From Psychrobacter sp. 1044 (GTDB taxonomy: Bacteria; Pseudomonadota; Gammaproteobacteria; Pseudomonadales; Moraxellaceae), in the NCBI RefSeq assembly GCF_904846525.1, contig NZ_CAJHAZ010000002.1:1-64000 (forward strand): a stretch of DNA of 64,000 nt, in the 5' to 3' direction. Below, piece after piece: positions 42,801 to 50,260 of the stretch. A program made the translations under genes and the position numbers. Within the stretch, counting starts at the first letter, position 1; every line of letters starts with the position of its first letter. The notes under the pieces were generated by a model. It did not search any database, was not told where the DNA came from, and saw only the letters and a program-made list of their open reading frames with translations.

Positions 42801-45361
42801 AGCTCTTTAACGCCATCAAAACCAGTAACAAATTCTGCACCAGCACCAGTCGCTAACTTGATACGTGCCTCAAGGGTTTTAAAAGCATCCGCCGTTTCGA
42901 TAATCTCAGCAACACCAATGCCAAGCCCAGCCGCCGCAAGTAACCCTTGTAGGCCACCAAAAGCGCCTCTTAATCTATTAACGTTGTTGCCTAGACCACC
43001 CGCACCTTGACTAACCCTGTCTTGCGTGTCATCAAGTCCGTTTAGTTCGCGCTCAAGCCGTCTGATTTGCTCCTCTGTTTGACGGGTCACACGGTCAATC
43101 TCAGCAGCAGGGCGACCACTGTTGTTTTGAAAATCCACCAATGAGCGACTGATCTGGTCAATCTCACCGCGTATGGTTTCAGGCACTCTGATGTTTGTCA
43201 TGCGATAGATAGCATTACGTGCATTATCAGCAGTGCTAGACGCTCTGTTCATAGCGCCTGACAGCTCATTCGCAAGGCTTACACTGGCGCTGCGCGCATC
43301 ATTCAGCTCTTGTTCTAGACGATTGATGCTAGCTGCTGCCTCGGCAATTTCTTGAGGACTGGCACCAGTGTTATTTAAGCGCTCAGCCGCCAACCTTGCT
43401 TCGTCAAGCTCACTACCTAATCGCTGTGCCTCTGCTTGAGCTTGTGCTATATCAGCAGGTGACGCGCTTGTTTGACCTAGGGTTCGTGCCTCTGTTCGAG
43501 CCTCGCCTAACTCGTTTTTAAGTGCTGCGACTTTAGCCTTAGCTTCTGCAATTTCAGCAGGACTGGCATTAGTTTCTGATAATCGCTTAACCTCATCACG
43601 TGCAGCAGACAACCCACCTTTAAGCTCATTAACTTTAGCTTTTGCCTCAATCAATTCAGCGGGTGAGCCGCTAGTCTGGTTAAGCTGTCTTGCCTCTGTT
43701 CGAGCACCTGATAAGTCTTGACTGAGTGCTGCAACTTTAGCGCGTGCTTCAGCAATCTCAGCTGGTGACGCACTTGTCTGGCTTAGCTGTCGCACTTCGT
43801 CACGAGTAGCGCCTAATGTAGCTTTAAGTGCCTCAACCTTGGCTTTTGCCTCAGCAATATCCTCTGGACTGGCATTTGATTGACCGAGTAACTTAACCTC
43901 GTTTTTAGCATTTACTAAGCTATCGCCAAGCTCATTTACCTTAGCTTTAGCAGAAGCTATATCTTCTGGCGTACCGCGTGTTTGTGATAGTAGCTTGACC
44001 TGCTCCTTTGCCTCTGTGATGCTAGATTTTAGGTTGTTGAAATCAGTCTTAGCTTGCGCTATGTCTTCAGGCGCACCTTTGGTTTCGCGCAGACGCTTAA
44101 CCTCGTCTCGTGTACCTGAGATATAGGCTGTTAGTGCCTTAACTTTATTTTGTGCCTCTTCTATATCTTCGGGGCTTGCTTTGCTATCGCGTAGCAGCTT
44201 AACGCTATCCTTGGCCAAGCCAAGCTCGTCTTTTAGGCTTGCAATCTTAATCTTAGCGTTCTCAATATCTTCGGGTGTGCCCTTGGTTTGAGACAGCTCT
44301 TTTACTTTTTGCTTGGCAGCGTCAACACTTAAACCTAAATCATTGACACGGTTTTTCGCCTCGGCGATATCCGCAGGTGTGCCAACAGTACGTGATAACT
44401 CGGTTACTTTTAGCTTAGCGTCATCAATGCTTGAGCCCAGTAGATCGACTTTCGCTTTGGCTTGTGCGATATCGCTGGGCGTGCCATTGGTACGGCTTAA
44501 CTGCTCAACCTTTAATCTTGCTGCATTCAGACTGCTACTGACACTATCAATACGCCCCTTAGCCTCGATGATATCAGCAGGAGTACCGTTGGTTCGTGAT
44601 AGACGCTCAACATTTAATCGAGCCTCATCAACCGCGCTCGATAAGCTATCGATCTTAACTTTAGCTTGTTCGATTTGCTCAGGTGTACCATTAGTTTGCG
44701 ATAGAGCAAGCACCTTAGCGCGAGCTTCTGCTAAGCTACTACCTAGATTGTCAACCTTGCCTTTAGCGCTGTCTATATCTTCAGGCGTGCCTCTGGTCTG
44801 TGACATCTGCGTCACTTTTTGCCTAGCTTCATCAAGACTATCGCCCAATGTATCAACTTTGGCTTTCGCTGCTTCAATCTGTGCCGGTGTACCATTAGTT
44901 TGCGATAACTGCTCAACCTTTAATCTTGCTGCTGCAACACTATCGCCAAGCGTATTTACCTTAGCTGCCGCTTCTGCCAATTGTGCTGGAGTAGCAGGTG
45001 TATTACCAAGTCTTTGCGCTTCTGACCGTGCAACTTCAAGCTGTCGAGCCAAGCGAGTAACTTGCAATGCTGACGCTTGCATTGCTGCCTCAACTTGCTC
45101 ACCTGATAGATTAGCTCCTGCACCCATCTGGCGTAGTTGGTCTGCTGTGGCGCGTATCTCGGCTGTCAGTCTGTCCGCACTAACATTATTAAGCCCTGAT
45201 AGCATGGTTGATGCTCGCTGGGTATCAGTATTCATCTGATCAACATTGCGCTTTACAGACTGAGCGTAATCAGTAAACTTGTCGCGTGCTTGATTGACAC
45301 CTTGATTAAACTTCTCGTTTAATAGTCTAAGCTGTACGCTAAAATCTAAATCACCTGCCAT
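39842..45361 (-). CDS. Tail tape measure protein
   Basis: Sets tail length and aids DNA ejection. This is a 1,839-residue protein. Residues 1-~90 are helical; ~90-701 are a degenerate copy plus seventeen 34-residue tandem repeats; ~790-1000 match the tape-measure N-terminal domain (TADAFKTLEARIKLATG, ELFAKISASAESMNLS, IQLIQGLQSGVVRGEEFNSI, APRLAKAMADGLGVTRGELR, GNSLQVVKNQIFNFVGE). Hydrophobic segments around 1070-1130 may be the membrane-active part; the rest is helical. At about 1.5 angstrom per helical residue it would span a tail of up to about 275 nm. A terminator hairpin abuts the stop codon. Confidence 0.93.
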   Translation of the reverse strand: MAGDLDFSVQLRLLNEKFNQGVNQARDKFTDYAQSVKRNVDQMNTDTQRASTMLSGLNNVSADRLTAEIRATADQLRQMGAGANLSGEQVEAAMQASALQVTRLARQLEVARSEAQRLGNTPATPAQLAEAAAKVNTLGDSVAAARLKVEQLSQTNGTPAQIEAAKAKVDTLGDSLDEARQKVTQMSQTRGTPEDIDSAKGKVDNLGSSLAEARAKVLALSQTNGTPEQIEQAKVKIDSLSSAVDEARLNVERLSRTNGTPADIIEAKGRIDSVSSSLNAARLKVEQLSRTNGTPSDIAQAKAKVDLLGSSIDDAKLKVTELSRTVGTPADIAEAKNRVNDLGLSVDAAKQKVKELSQTKGTPEDIENAKIKIASLKDELGLAKDSVKLLRDSKASPEDIEEAQNKVKALTAYISGTRDEVKRLRETKGAPEDIAQAKTDFNNLKSSITEAKEQVKLLSQTRGTPEDIASAKAKVNELGDSLVNAKNEVKLLGQSNASPEDIAEAKAKVEALKATLGATRDEVRQLSQTSASPAEIAEARAKVAALSQDLSGARTEARQLNQTSGSPAELIEAKAKVNELKGGLSAARDEVKRLSETNASPAEIAEAKAKVAALKNELGEARTEARTLGQTSASPADIAQAQAEAQRLGSELDEARLAAERLNNTGASPQEIAEAAASINRLEQELNDARSASVSLANELSGAMNRASSTADNARNAIYRMTNIRVPETIRGEIDQISRSLVDFQNNSGRPAAEIDRVTRQTEEQIRRLERELNGLDDTQDRVSQGAGGLGNNVNRLRGAFGGLQGLLAAAGLGIGVAEIIETADAFKTLEARIKLATGAGAEFVTGFDGVKELANETFSSVESTGELFAKISASAESMNLSQKQVLSVTQTINEAIKLSGGSAASADAAIIQLIQGLQSGVVRGEEFNSIMEQAPRLAKAMADGLGVTRGELRAMAGDGKLTSEVVIGAVRDQAQAISDEFGTLPTTVGNSLQVVKNQIFNFVGEIDGSLNQTSKLAEAISYIGDNLEDLDPSFIAALTGAFQNTVGVVVELAKGIKGVYDTFGNLVSTIAGGSADAAEQVGLITAALHGLNIFIGFIKDGFSAIGVAAGFVVASLYGAMSDLANIAASITFGGISDSFKEMANELQTKSKETWDSAEQDVLNWESSGAQAITNAAKTAKERFAEIAADSEATYDKMISDGNATAEQIEGQLVKMVSDRIKANDMILSDSDRLLLASKGLQAEISKEGEVAIVSAKKIQEGYLGVGESFAEVALKAKESGKSIELSLSEAIHKANTKGAVDDILLSLQAMGNQGLATGRQLEFGANIAKTQYENIDKQLQQNIEVFAKYAAEEIKKTNGIVTAELQRTASLEGLAVQATETGGILVTQLDKSTIASTRTKEQIDELAGAVGIGLSKEFIKSSEGLNELVDGFDDLTNAGYDAGGALVDSLTAMSDKASNTVEIEALIVKWNELYKEGKITGKELADGLDGVKNRADILKDGINGVTEAYGLLGLKTREELAKDAGAYTDAYNIVKKDGQATAQQLEESFEKTAKANIAANGGVIDSVSKRMAAERGVMIAVDEQGRVTFEKMGQTKAANDKVTTSVNNIRTAYDGISSSSGSAGNAMVRAANEASSAYDKLQAKIKAVKEAQAVAGGDEALKNLRIYGTEKAPAEGNQFGSKTGVENFLKSAGLSAERAAEEARKLYVKSGKDSGALNFGELQGYKDGQILTNADLGKFKTASMYLLEIAEKARTDESRRSKYEASLNQLPDSALQAVSNLNRPQNYDTGNNTIGAKTYKVEFILGSKSVDVGVSESQAGMFERMMQELQDSKAIAGY
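43259..44992 (-). repeat. Seventeen tandem 34-residue (102-base) repeats
   Basis: From tape measure residue 124 to about 701 the protein repeats every 34 residues without indels. Each unit starts (T/S)-P-x-(D/E)-I, continues AKxKVxxL, then a second amphipathic helix with R/K-x-x-V/A and ends L-S-Q-T-x-(G/A). Units 1-7 end in NG/RG/KG and start TP; units 12-17 start SP after A or G, so two subfamilies exist. DNA copies have diverged. Unit 17 degrades after about 25 residues. Confidence 0.93.
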
Positions 45362-45385
45362 ATGGCGTACCTCAAATTGTGGGCA

Positions 45386-45413
45386 TAAAAAAAGCCCACT
45401 AATTAAAGTGAGC
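45386..45413 (-). terminator. Hairpin between 45433 gene and tape measure
   Basis: AGCCCACT (45391-45398) and AGTGAGCT (45405-45412; one G-T pair) are followed on the minus strand by T7, then the tape measure ribosome site TTTGAGG. Confidence 0.65.
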
Positions 45414-45432
45414 TTGTTAAGTTATTCGTTAT

Positions 45433-45726
45433 TTATTTAAAAGCGCTAGCCCTATCGGGTTTTGGCAGTTTGCTGTTTTTAATATGCCGCTCATTAATGT
45501 GGTAGCGGTTCAAACTATCACAATCAATAAAAACGACTGGCGTTTTGCCTGCTTTGCTTTTATTATCCGATAGCCCAGCATGGATCATAACTTCGTTTGG
45601 TGCTTTTCTGCCAACCAAGTGCACAGCTTTATCTAGTAAGTTGTTAATGCGCTCAAAGCCGTCATCACCCCAAACTTCATGAGCTTTTGGCCATTGTTCG
45701 GGCGTCATGTAATTTATATCAATCAT
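45433..45726 (-). CDS. Phage protein of unknown function, 97 residues
   Basis: Small soluble protein with no recognised family; contains VHLVGRKAPNEVMIHAGLS and VVFIDCDSLNRYHINERHI. Its ATG overlaps the stop of the preceding gene by one base, so the two are translationally coupled. Both lie between the tail assembly chaperone and the tape measure, where accessory genes have apparently accumulated. Confidence 0.65.
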   Translation of the reverse strand: MIDINYMTPEQWPKAHEVWGDDGFERINNLLDKAVHLVGRKAPNEVMIHAGLSDNKSKAGKTPVVFIDCDSLNRYHINERHIKNSKLPKPDRASAFK

Positions 45727-45983
45727 TACATCAATTCCTTTATATTATGCTCTGCATAAAGCCATGTATTTAGTATTAAGCCGCCACTCTTACTAAAGTC
45801 ATGGTCATTAAATTCTGCCAGACGTTCTTTTCTGATACTATCTACATACTTACTAAGATACGAGATTAGAAAAGCACGCACTCTGCCGTTTAGATCATCA
45901 CCTAATGCAAAACACTCTATAACATCCATAACTGGCGAGTATTCGTCTCTCGTATCTTCCACGGTTAATACAGCAACTTTCAT
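45726..45983 (-). CDS. Phage protein of unknown function, 85 residues
   Basis: Small soluble protein (MKVAVLTVEDTRDEYSPVMD start), helical in the middle, no recognised domain. AAAGAAAGGG precedes the ATG at 45983. Coupled to the following 97-residue gene by a one-base overlap. Role unknown. Confidence 0.65.
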   Translation of the reverse strand: MKVAVLTVEDTRDEYSPVMDVIECFALGDDLNGRVRAFLISYLSKYVDSIRKERLAEFNDHDFSKSGGLILNTWLYAEHNIKELM

Positions 45984-46003
45984 TACTCACCCTTTCTTTT
46001 AAT

Positions 46004-46240
46004 TTAAAACCAGTTTCCAGCCTTTTTATCTTCTATCATTTCTTTTCCGCACTGACTACAGATCCATGAGCCGCTACCGCCACGCTTCATAAGAAGCATG
46101 GCAAGCAGCCAAAGTCCACCTGTAAACAGCACCAAGATAATATGCATTATCCAATTTCGACTTTCAGTGTTGCGATAAAACAAGGTGTTACGTTGCTCGC
46201 GTGGGCAAAATATGAGCTGCTGTTCTACTTTGCTAACCAT
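46004..46240 (-). CDS. Small membrane protein with zinc-ribbon-like tail
   Basis: A 78-residue protein: polar N-terminus with Cys12, one transmembrane helix at about 30-51, and a C-terminal CSQC (Cys61/Cys64) in SWICSQCGKEM, half of a treble-clef or rubredoxin-like knuckle. A full metal site would need a second Cys pair from a partner or a dimer. It follows a lipoprotein gene on the same strand between chaperone and tape measure. Such small membrane genes in late operons often act in superinfection exclusion; that is inference only. Confidence 0.6.
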   Translation of the reverse strand: MVSKVEQQLIFCPREQRNTLFYRNTESRNWIMHIILVLFTGGLWLLAMLLMKRGGSGSWICSQCGKEMIEDKKAGNWF

Positions 46241-46252
46241 GTCATTACTCGC

Positions 46253-46828
46253 TTAAAACTTCATTTGATTAACATCATAACCGCGCAAATCAAAGTTGGC
46301 ATTGAACGGCTCAGACAGCCCAATAACAGGTAGTCTTACGATAGCTCTATTTGATGTCGTAAATTTATTGAACAACTGACTTGCTGTGAAATCATTAACC
46401 GGTACGATAACACCATCAATACTATTACGCATCTCATAGCTCGCTTGATTACCGTCAAAATTCATACTTACTCTGCATGATGGTGTGCACGATAAGTTTG
46501 AATTCACAAAAATCACTACTGAGCTAGTTACAGCTCCACTACTGCTTTTGCGCTTTTCGAGCTCAATCCAAGGTGTATGTTTTACATTGCTAAACTGGGG
46601 ATCGTAAAAGAAATTAAGCGCATAATTATTTGCTCTCAATGAAAATATGCCCCCACTATTACCTGTAGATGAATACTGCCACCGTGTTTTTTCGCCAGCA
46701 TCTGGATTATTGGGCTGAGTAACTGTATTCCCAATACCGCCGCCAGGTCTAGCAGCATCAATAGTGTCATACCCACCGCCACACCCACTAATTACCAATG
46801 CCAGACTTACAGCTAATAGCTTTTTCAT
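46253..46828 (-). CDS. Prophage-encoded lipoprotein
   Basis: A 191-residue lipoprotein: MKKLLAVSLALVISGC with Cys16 lipidated, then a Gly/Asp/Asn linker and a compact beta-rich domain with a likely disulphide pair (CTPSC). ATG at 46828 has GGTGAT suitably in front; upstream in-frame codons are TTG and ATG without better sites. A lipoprotein in a phage late operon, not part of the virion by analogy with phage T5 Llp, may block receptors or DNA entry by related phages. Family not recognised. Confidence 0.7.
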   Translation of the reverse strand: MKKLLAVSLALVISGCGGGYDTIDAARPGGGIGNTVTQPNNPDAGEKTRWQYSSTGNSGGIFSLRANNYALNFFYDPQFSNVKHTPWIELEKRKSSSGAVTSSVVIFVNSNLSCTPSCRVSMNFDGNQASYEMRNSIDGVIVPVNDFTASQLFNKFTTSNRAIVRLPVIGLSEPFNANFDLRGYDVNQMKF

Positions 46829-46881
46829 AATCATCACCAAAATAGTATTTACTCAATTTTAGTTGATTAAGCATTGTTACG

Positions 46882-47453
46882 CTAGTCTTTCATAAACTCC
46901 TTCCAACCTTTTACATCAGCTTGCGATACTCGCATTGCAATAGCCATATCTTTGATACTTTGCTGCTTATCTTTAGCCAGTGCTTTAGATAAGCCCCACC
47001 ATTCGCCAAACACCATATCTAAGATGTCTCGCTCTCTGAGTCCGATTTTGTAGAATGGTAATAAGCTGTCGTACCAAGTAACGCTAGCTGCGCCCCCAGT
47101 TGCTTTAGGGGTATGAAAATCTGACGCATAAAAAAATCGCCACTATGGGCGACGACCTCCTGCATGACAGTGAGCATCTCTAACGGTTCTAGCTCTCTAT
47201 AAAAGCTCGGCGGCTGGTCTGTCAGTGTTGAGGCTAAGATAACTGTTTCATCTGTAAACGTGCCGATAAGCCCCATCAGCTCACTCTCTGGCATACCTTT
47301 TTTGGCTTTCACAATGCGCTCAAACTCAGCAACAAACGGCGTAAATGCTCGCGTCACTTCGTGCAAGTTTTTGACTTTGACGCGATTGATTGCAATCTCT
47401 TGCCCTGCCACTTTGATAGTTTTAACGCTATCGTCTTTTTTAATATCTGTCAT
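46882..47453 (-). CDS. Tail assembly chaperone, -1 frameshift product (GT-like)
   Basis: Predicted fusion. The zero frame is read from 47453 to a T7 run at 47136-47130 (codons GAT TTT TTT ATG, residues Phe107-Phe108), a U-UUU-UUU slippery heptamer. After a -1 slip the ribosome reads 82 further codons to a TAG at 46884-46882, giving 190 residues and ending GWKEFMKD. The shifted frame is open only from 47142 to 46885, so the slip site falls inside the permitted window. Tail assembly chaperones of lambda-like and many other siphophages are made as such a short/long pair. Reinitiation at an ATG (47016-47014) just after the zero-frame stop is the alternative. Confidence 0.6.
47019..47453 (-). CDS. 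Tail assembly chaperone, zero-frame product (G-like)
   Basis: A 144-residue acidic/helical protein (TIKVAGQEIAINRVKVKNLHEVTRAFTPFV) with the N-terminal beta strand plus helical bundle and polar Ser/Glu tail expected of a lambda G-type chaperone, which coats the tape measure before tube assembly. It overlaps the upstream gene by four bases (ATGA). Unusually, accessory genes separate it from the tape measure by 1.5 kb. Confidence 0.75.
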   Translation of the reverse strand: MTDIKKDDSVKTIKVAGQEIAINRVKVKNLHEVTRAFTPFVAEFERIVKAKKGMPESELMGLIGTFTDETVILASTLTDQPPSFYRELEPLEMLTVMQEVVAHSGDFFMRQIFIPLKQLGAQLALLGTTAYYHSTKSDSESETS

Positions 47454-47683
47454 ACGTCAATCTCTGTATAAGTTAAATTAGGCGCTTGCGCTACAATCTG
47501 ACCGTCTCTGATAAAGACTTTGGACTGCAGCTCGTAAGCCATGTTTGATTGCACAATCGTGTTGCCCCCGCCCTGCATCGTTACGGTATAGTTTGAGCCT
47601 TGCCTATCAATAACAGTTGCAAGCTGCTTAGCGCCTTGCTCAGTGATGCCTTTAAACAGCTGCCATAAGTTGCCGCTAGCCAT
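47450..47683 (-). CDS. Small tail protein, 77 residues
   Basis: Starts MASGNLWQLFKGITEQGAKQ, then a beta-rich half (SNYTVTMQGGGNTIVQSN, KVFIRDGQIVAQAP). Coupled at both ends: its ATG overlaps the stop of the large tail protein and its stop overlaps the chaperone start. A phage tail-tip accessory role is likely from position only. Confidence 0.7.
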   Translation of the reverse strand: MASGNLWQLFKGITEQGAKQLATVIDRQGSNYTVTMQGGGNTIVQSNMAYELQSKVFIRDGQIVAQAPNLTYTEIDV

Positions 47684-49929
47684 TAGACAATCTCCTTATC
47701 GAAATGACGCTCAACATCGATAGACTGGTCAATCTCTAACGCTCGATTGCTCGATAGACGACCTGTGATAGTCGTGCCTCTAACCATACCAACCCATGAT
47801 TCACCATCATTAACACCAATCAAGGTTGATGGTTTTAACACGCCTACATCGGCAACTAGCGGCATCGAGATACCAATGTTACCAATATCGCCCGTGTCAC
47901 TTAATATCATCTTGCCTCGGCTAATAGCGGCTGCTTGGTCGGTCATTAAGTCGCTTGTGACCATAGGCGGCTGATAACCTCCGCTTGTGCCTGTGCGCTT
48001 GATTAGAGCGCCGATGCCGTTATCATTCTCACCGTATATTGTCACCCCATTATAAGCGGGCTTATTAACACGGCCACGGCTGCGACTGGTGATAAGTGAC
48101 ATTGACAAGTTAATGCTAGGCGTTTGCGCCGCCCACTCCCAACTTGGTATTGGATAATGTGCCAATACGTGCAAAACATCAGCACTCATATCCGCATTGA
48201 TAAAGCCACCCGCTGCCTCAGCTATCCACTGCAAACTATTGATAGGCGTTTTGCCTGTGTAGCTGTAAGTGTTGGCTGGCACATTCCAACCGTTTACCCC
48301 CGCTAGCTGCCAGTCCAGCGTAAAACCTGACGCTACGCCATTGCGGTTTAGCTCGCTTTCTGCTATCTGTCTGGCGCTCATTGCTGTGCTGAATTTATAC
48401 CCTCGTTGAGCTGCGTAAGGATTAGCTAATAGCATAGCGCGTGACTTACCTTTGATTGTTAGCGAGCTTTCACCAAATGACACACTATCATCACAGCTAT
48501 CAAGTACAAATCGCCATAGATTGCCGTTACAAGTAAAGTTAACACCGATACGCTGCTCATGTGCCGTATCGACTTTTGAAAGCTCTGATAGCGGCACCGT
48601 CGCACTAAATGACCATGTATAACTATTGCTATCAATGCCCACGCTAAAGCCCAGTAGCTTAATCTCACGCCCATCATCTGAGCGCGTTAATGACACACTG
48701 TTTGTCACAAATATGACTCCTTTGCCATAGGCGCTGTCTTTTTCGTCAGCTAGTAGGTTGAGCCATGCAATAGCGTTAAGTGTTGTTTGTGCGTTTACCG
48801 CCATGCCTGACGCTTTACCAAATACCTTTGGTTTGCATGTAACAATATCAAGCGTAGGATTAACGCCTAATGTTTTGCGCTTGCACGGTCTGTTAGGCAG
48901 TGCATCAGCTTCAATAGCTGATAGCATTAATACGCCGCGAGGCATCGTCATTGGTAGAGGTATGTTGCTAGATAAGCCTTTATCCGCGATACGCCGTGTC
49001 ATCAGTAGTGGTAACTCATCACTATAAACATAGTGCCTTAAATCACCTGAGCCACATTCCCAGCTATAAATTATTTGCTGTTTAAGTATGACTGTCTGTG
49101 ATAAATCGGGTGCGATATATCTAAGTTTTGAGAATGGTAGTCTTGCAGCTTCAATTAAAAAGTCAGTGCGAGTATTTAACAGATAGCCGTATTCATTATA
49201 TGAGCTAAGTTTATCTGTTAATAACTTACTATTTTCGCCATTTATAACTCGCTCAATTTGACGCTTAGACATTGCTTCAAAGCCATACCACTGGCCTTGA
49301 CCGACTAACTTTGATTGCTCGTAATCAAACCGCTTTTGCTGGGCTATAAATATCTGATGCTCAGCACCTTGCTGGTTGCTTGTACCAATAAGTGCTGATT
49401 GCTCAAACAATAATTGACTGCCTGATATTAACTTTTCGTTGCTCTCAAACTGGGCTTCATTATCAGTACCAACCAACCTTGACTGCTGCCAATCAGTGTT
49501 GATATTATTATCTAACTTCTTGTTGCTCTCAAATTTTCCTTGCCTACTAACGCCTTGTAGTTTTGATTGCTGAATACTGCCTGATACATCGCCTATAATA
49601 CCTCGAAACACATTAGCATCATAACTTGCGACTATGCTTGCAGTGGCGCTTAGATCGCAATATGCGGTGACCGATACATTAACCTCAATCTTGTCTGCTA
49701 CCGCGCTAACTGACGCAATAGGTGTTATGTTGGCTATTGCACTAACAATTACATTTACATCATCACTAGGGGCTGTAATCTCGCCATCGACTGTGCCTAG
49801 TTGCCGCGACATACCCAAAGGCAGCGTATTGGATGGCGGTTGGTCGCTTATTGGCTTAGATAGTGGTAACGGCAAGCTGTCTGACGTGACATAGATAATT
49901 GGATTTGTATTGCTAGATGGGCTTGCCAT
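47683..49929 (-). CDS. Large tail-tip/hub protein with 28-residue repeats
   Basis: A 748-residue virion protein. Residues 17-48 (SDSLPLPLSKPISDQPPSN...) are echoed at about 305-340 (SDELPLLMTRRIAD...), an internal duplication. Residues 119-230 are four 28-residue repeats built on (Q/E)QS(K/R/A)L(V/Q/I)G...F(E/D). The C-terminal half (LTIKGKSRAMLLANPYA...AAGGFINADMSADVLHVL) resembles baseplate-hub/tail-tip proteins in pattern. No enzymatic motif is seen. It lies upstream of the chaperone and tape measure, an atypical place for tail-tip genes. Confidence 0.7.
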   Translation of the reverse strand: MASPSSNTNPIIYVTSDSLPLPLSKPISDQPPSNTLPLGMSRQLGTVDGEITAPSDDVNVIVSAIANITPIASVSAVADKIEVNVSVTAYCDLSATASIVASYDANVFRGIIGDVSGSIQQSKLQGVSRQGKFESNKKLDNNINTDWQQSRLVGTDNEAQFESNEKLISGSQLLFEQSALIGTSNQQGAEHQIFIAQQKRFDYEQSKLVGQGQWYGFEAMSKRQIERVINGENSKLLTDKLSSYNEYGYLLNTRTDFLIEAARLPFSKLRYIAPDLSQTVILKQQIIYSWECGSGDLRHYVYSDELPLLMTRRIADKGLSSNIPLPMTMPRGVLMLSAIEADALPNRPCKRKTLGVNPTLDIVTCKPKVFGKASGMAVNAQTTLNAIAWLNLLADEKDSAYGKGVIFVTNSVSLTRSDDGREIKLLGFSVGIDSNSYTWSFSATVPLSELSKVDTAHEQRIGVNFTCNGNLWRFVLDSCDDSVSFGESSLTIKGKSRAMLLANPYAAQRGYKFSTAMSARQIAESELNRNGVASGFTLDWQLAGVNGWNVPANTYSYTGKTPINSLQWIAEAAGGFINADMSADVLHVLAHYPIPSWEWAAQTPSINLSMSLITSRSRGRVNKPAYNGVTIYGENDNGIGALIKRTGTSGGYQPPMVTSDLMTDQAAAISRGKMILSDTGDIGNIGISMPLVADVGVLKPSTLIGVNDGESWVGMVRGTTITGRLSSNRALEIDQSIDVERHFDKEIV

Positions 49930-49942
49930 TTATCACCTCAAT

Positions 49943-50260
49943 TTATTGCCATGATGCCCATAATGCTTTTTGGTTGCTAAATGATAAATCGTCTAGCGGT
50001 TTGACGTAATCCCATGCAAACGGCTCAAGCTCTCGCTTATAATCACGTACCATCACGACATACTCTTTATCGGGATTTAGCCCTAAGAATATATAATGAC
50101 CGTTGTTTAAGGACGTGACTACCTGCTCAACTGCCATCGTCTGAGCGTTTAGCAGCCATATTTTACGCGACGCAGGGCTACCCCTTACTGTAACGATGCC
50201 ATCATTAGCCCCTGCTATATATGCCACGCCATCGGCGGTATTGTAATTGCGTAAAAGCAT
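49943..50260 (-). CDS. Tail-associated protein, 105 residues
   Basis: Beta-rich small protein with an Ig/fibronectin-like feel: GIVTVRGSPASRKIWLLNA, then NNGHYIFLGLNPDKEYVVMVRDY and a C-terminal WDYVKPL. ATG at 50260 has GGAG in front and overlaps by one base the stop of the upstream gene; the GTG at 50272 is less likely. Resembles small domains that decorate tail tips. Confidence 0.65.
   Translation of the reverse strand: MLLRNYNTADGVAYIAGANDGIVTVRGSPASRKIWLLNAQTMAVEQVVTSLNNGHYIFLGLNPDKEYVVMVRDYKRELEPFAWDYVKPLDDLSFSNQKALWASWQ

Noticed and set aside
43259..44992. CRISPR-like array
   Set aside because: Periodicity is 102 bases of diverged coding sequence in frame with the tape measure, without identical repeats or unique spacers.
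44313..45239. 308-codon plus-strand open frame opposite the tape measure repeats
   Set aside because: It is the antisense shadow of the repeat array; periodic codon use keeps the opposite strand open. Its Ser/Ala-Gly-Val-Pro periodicity mirrors the repeat.
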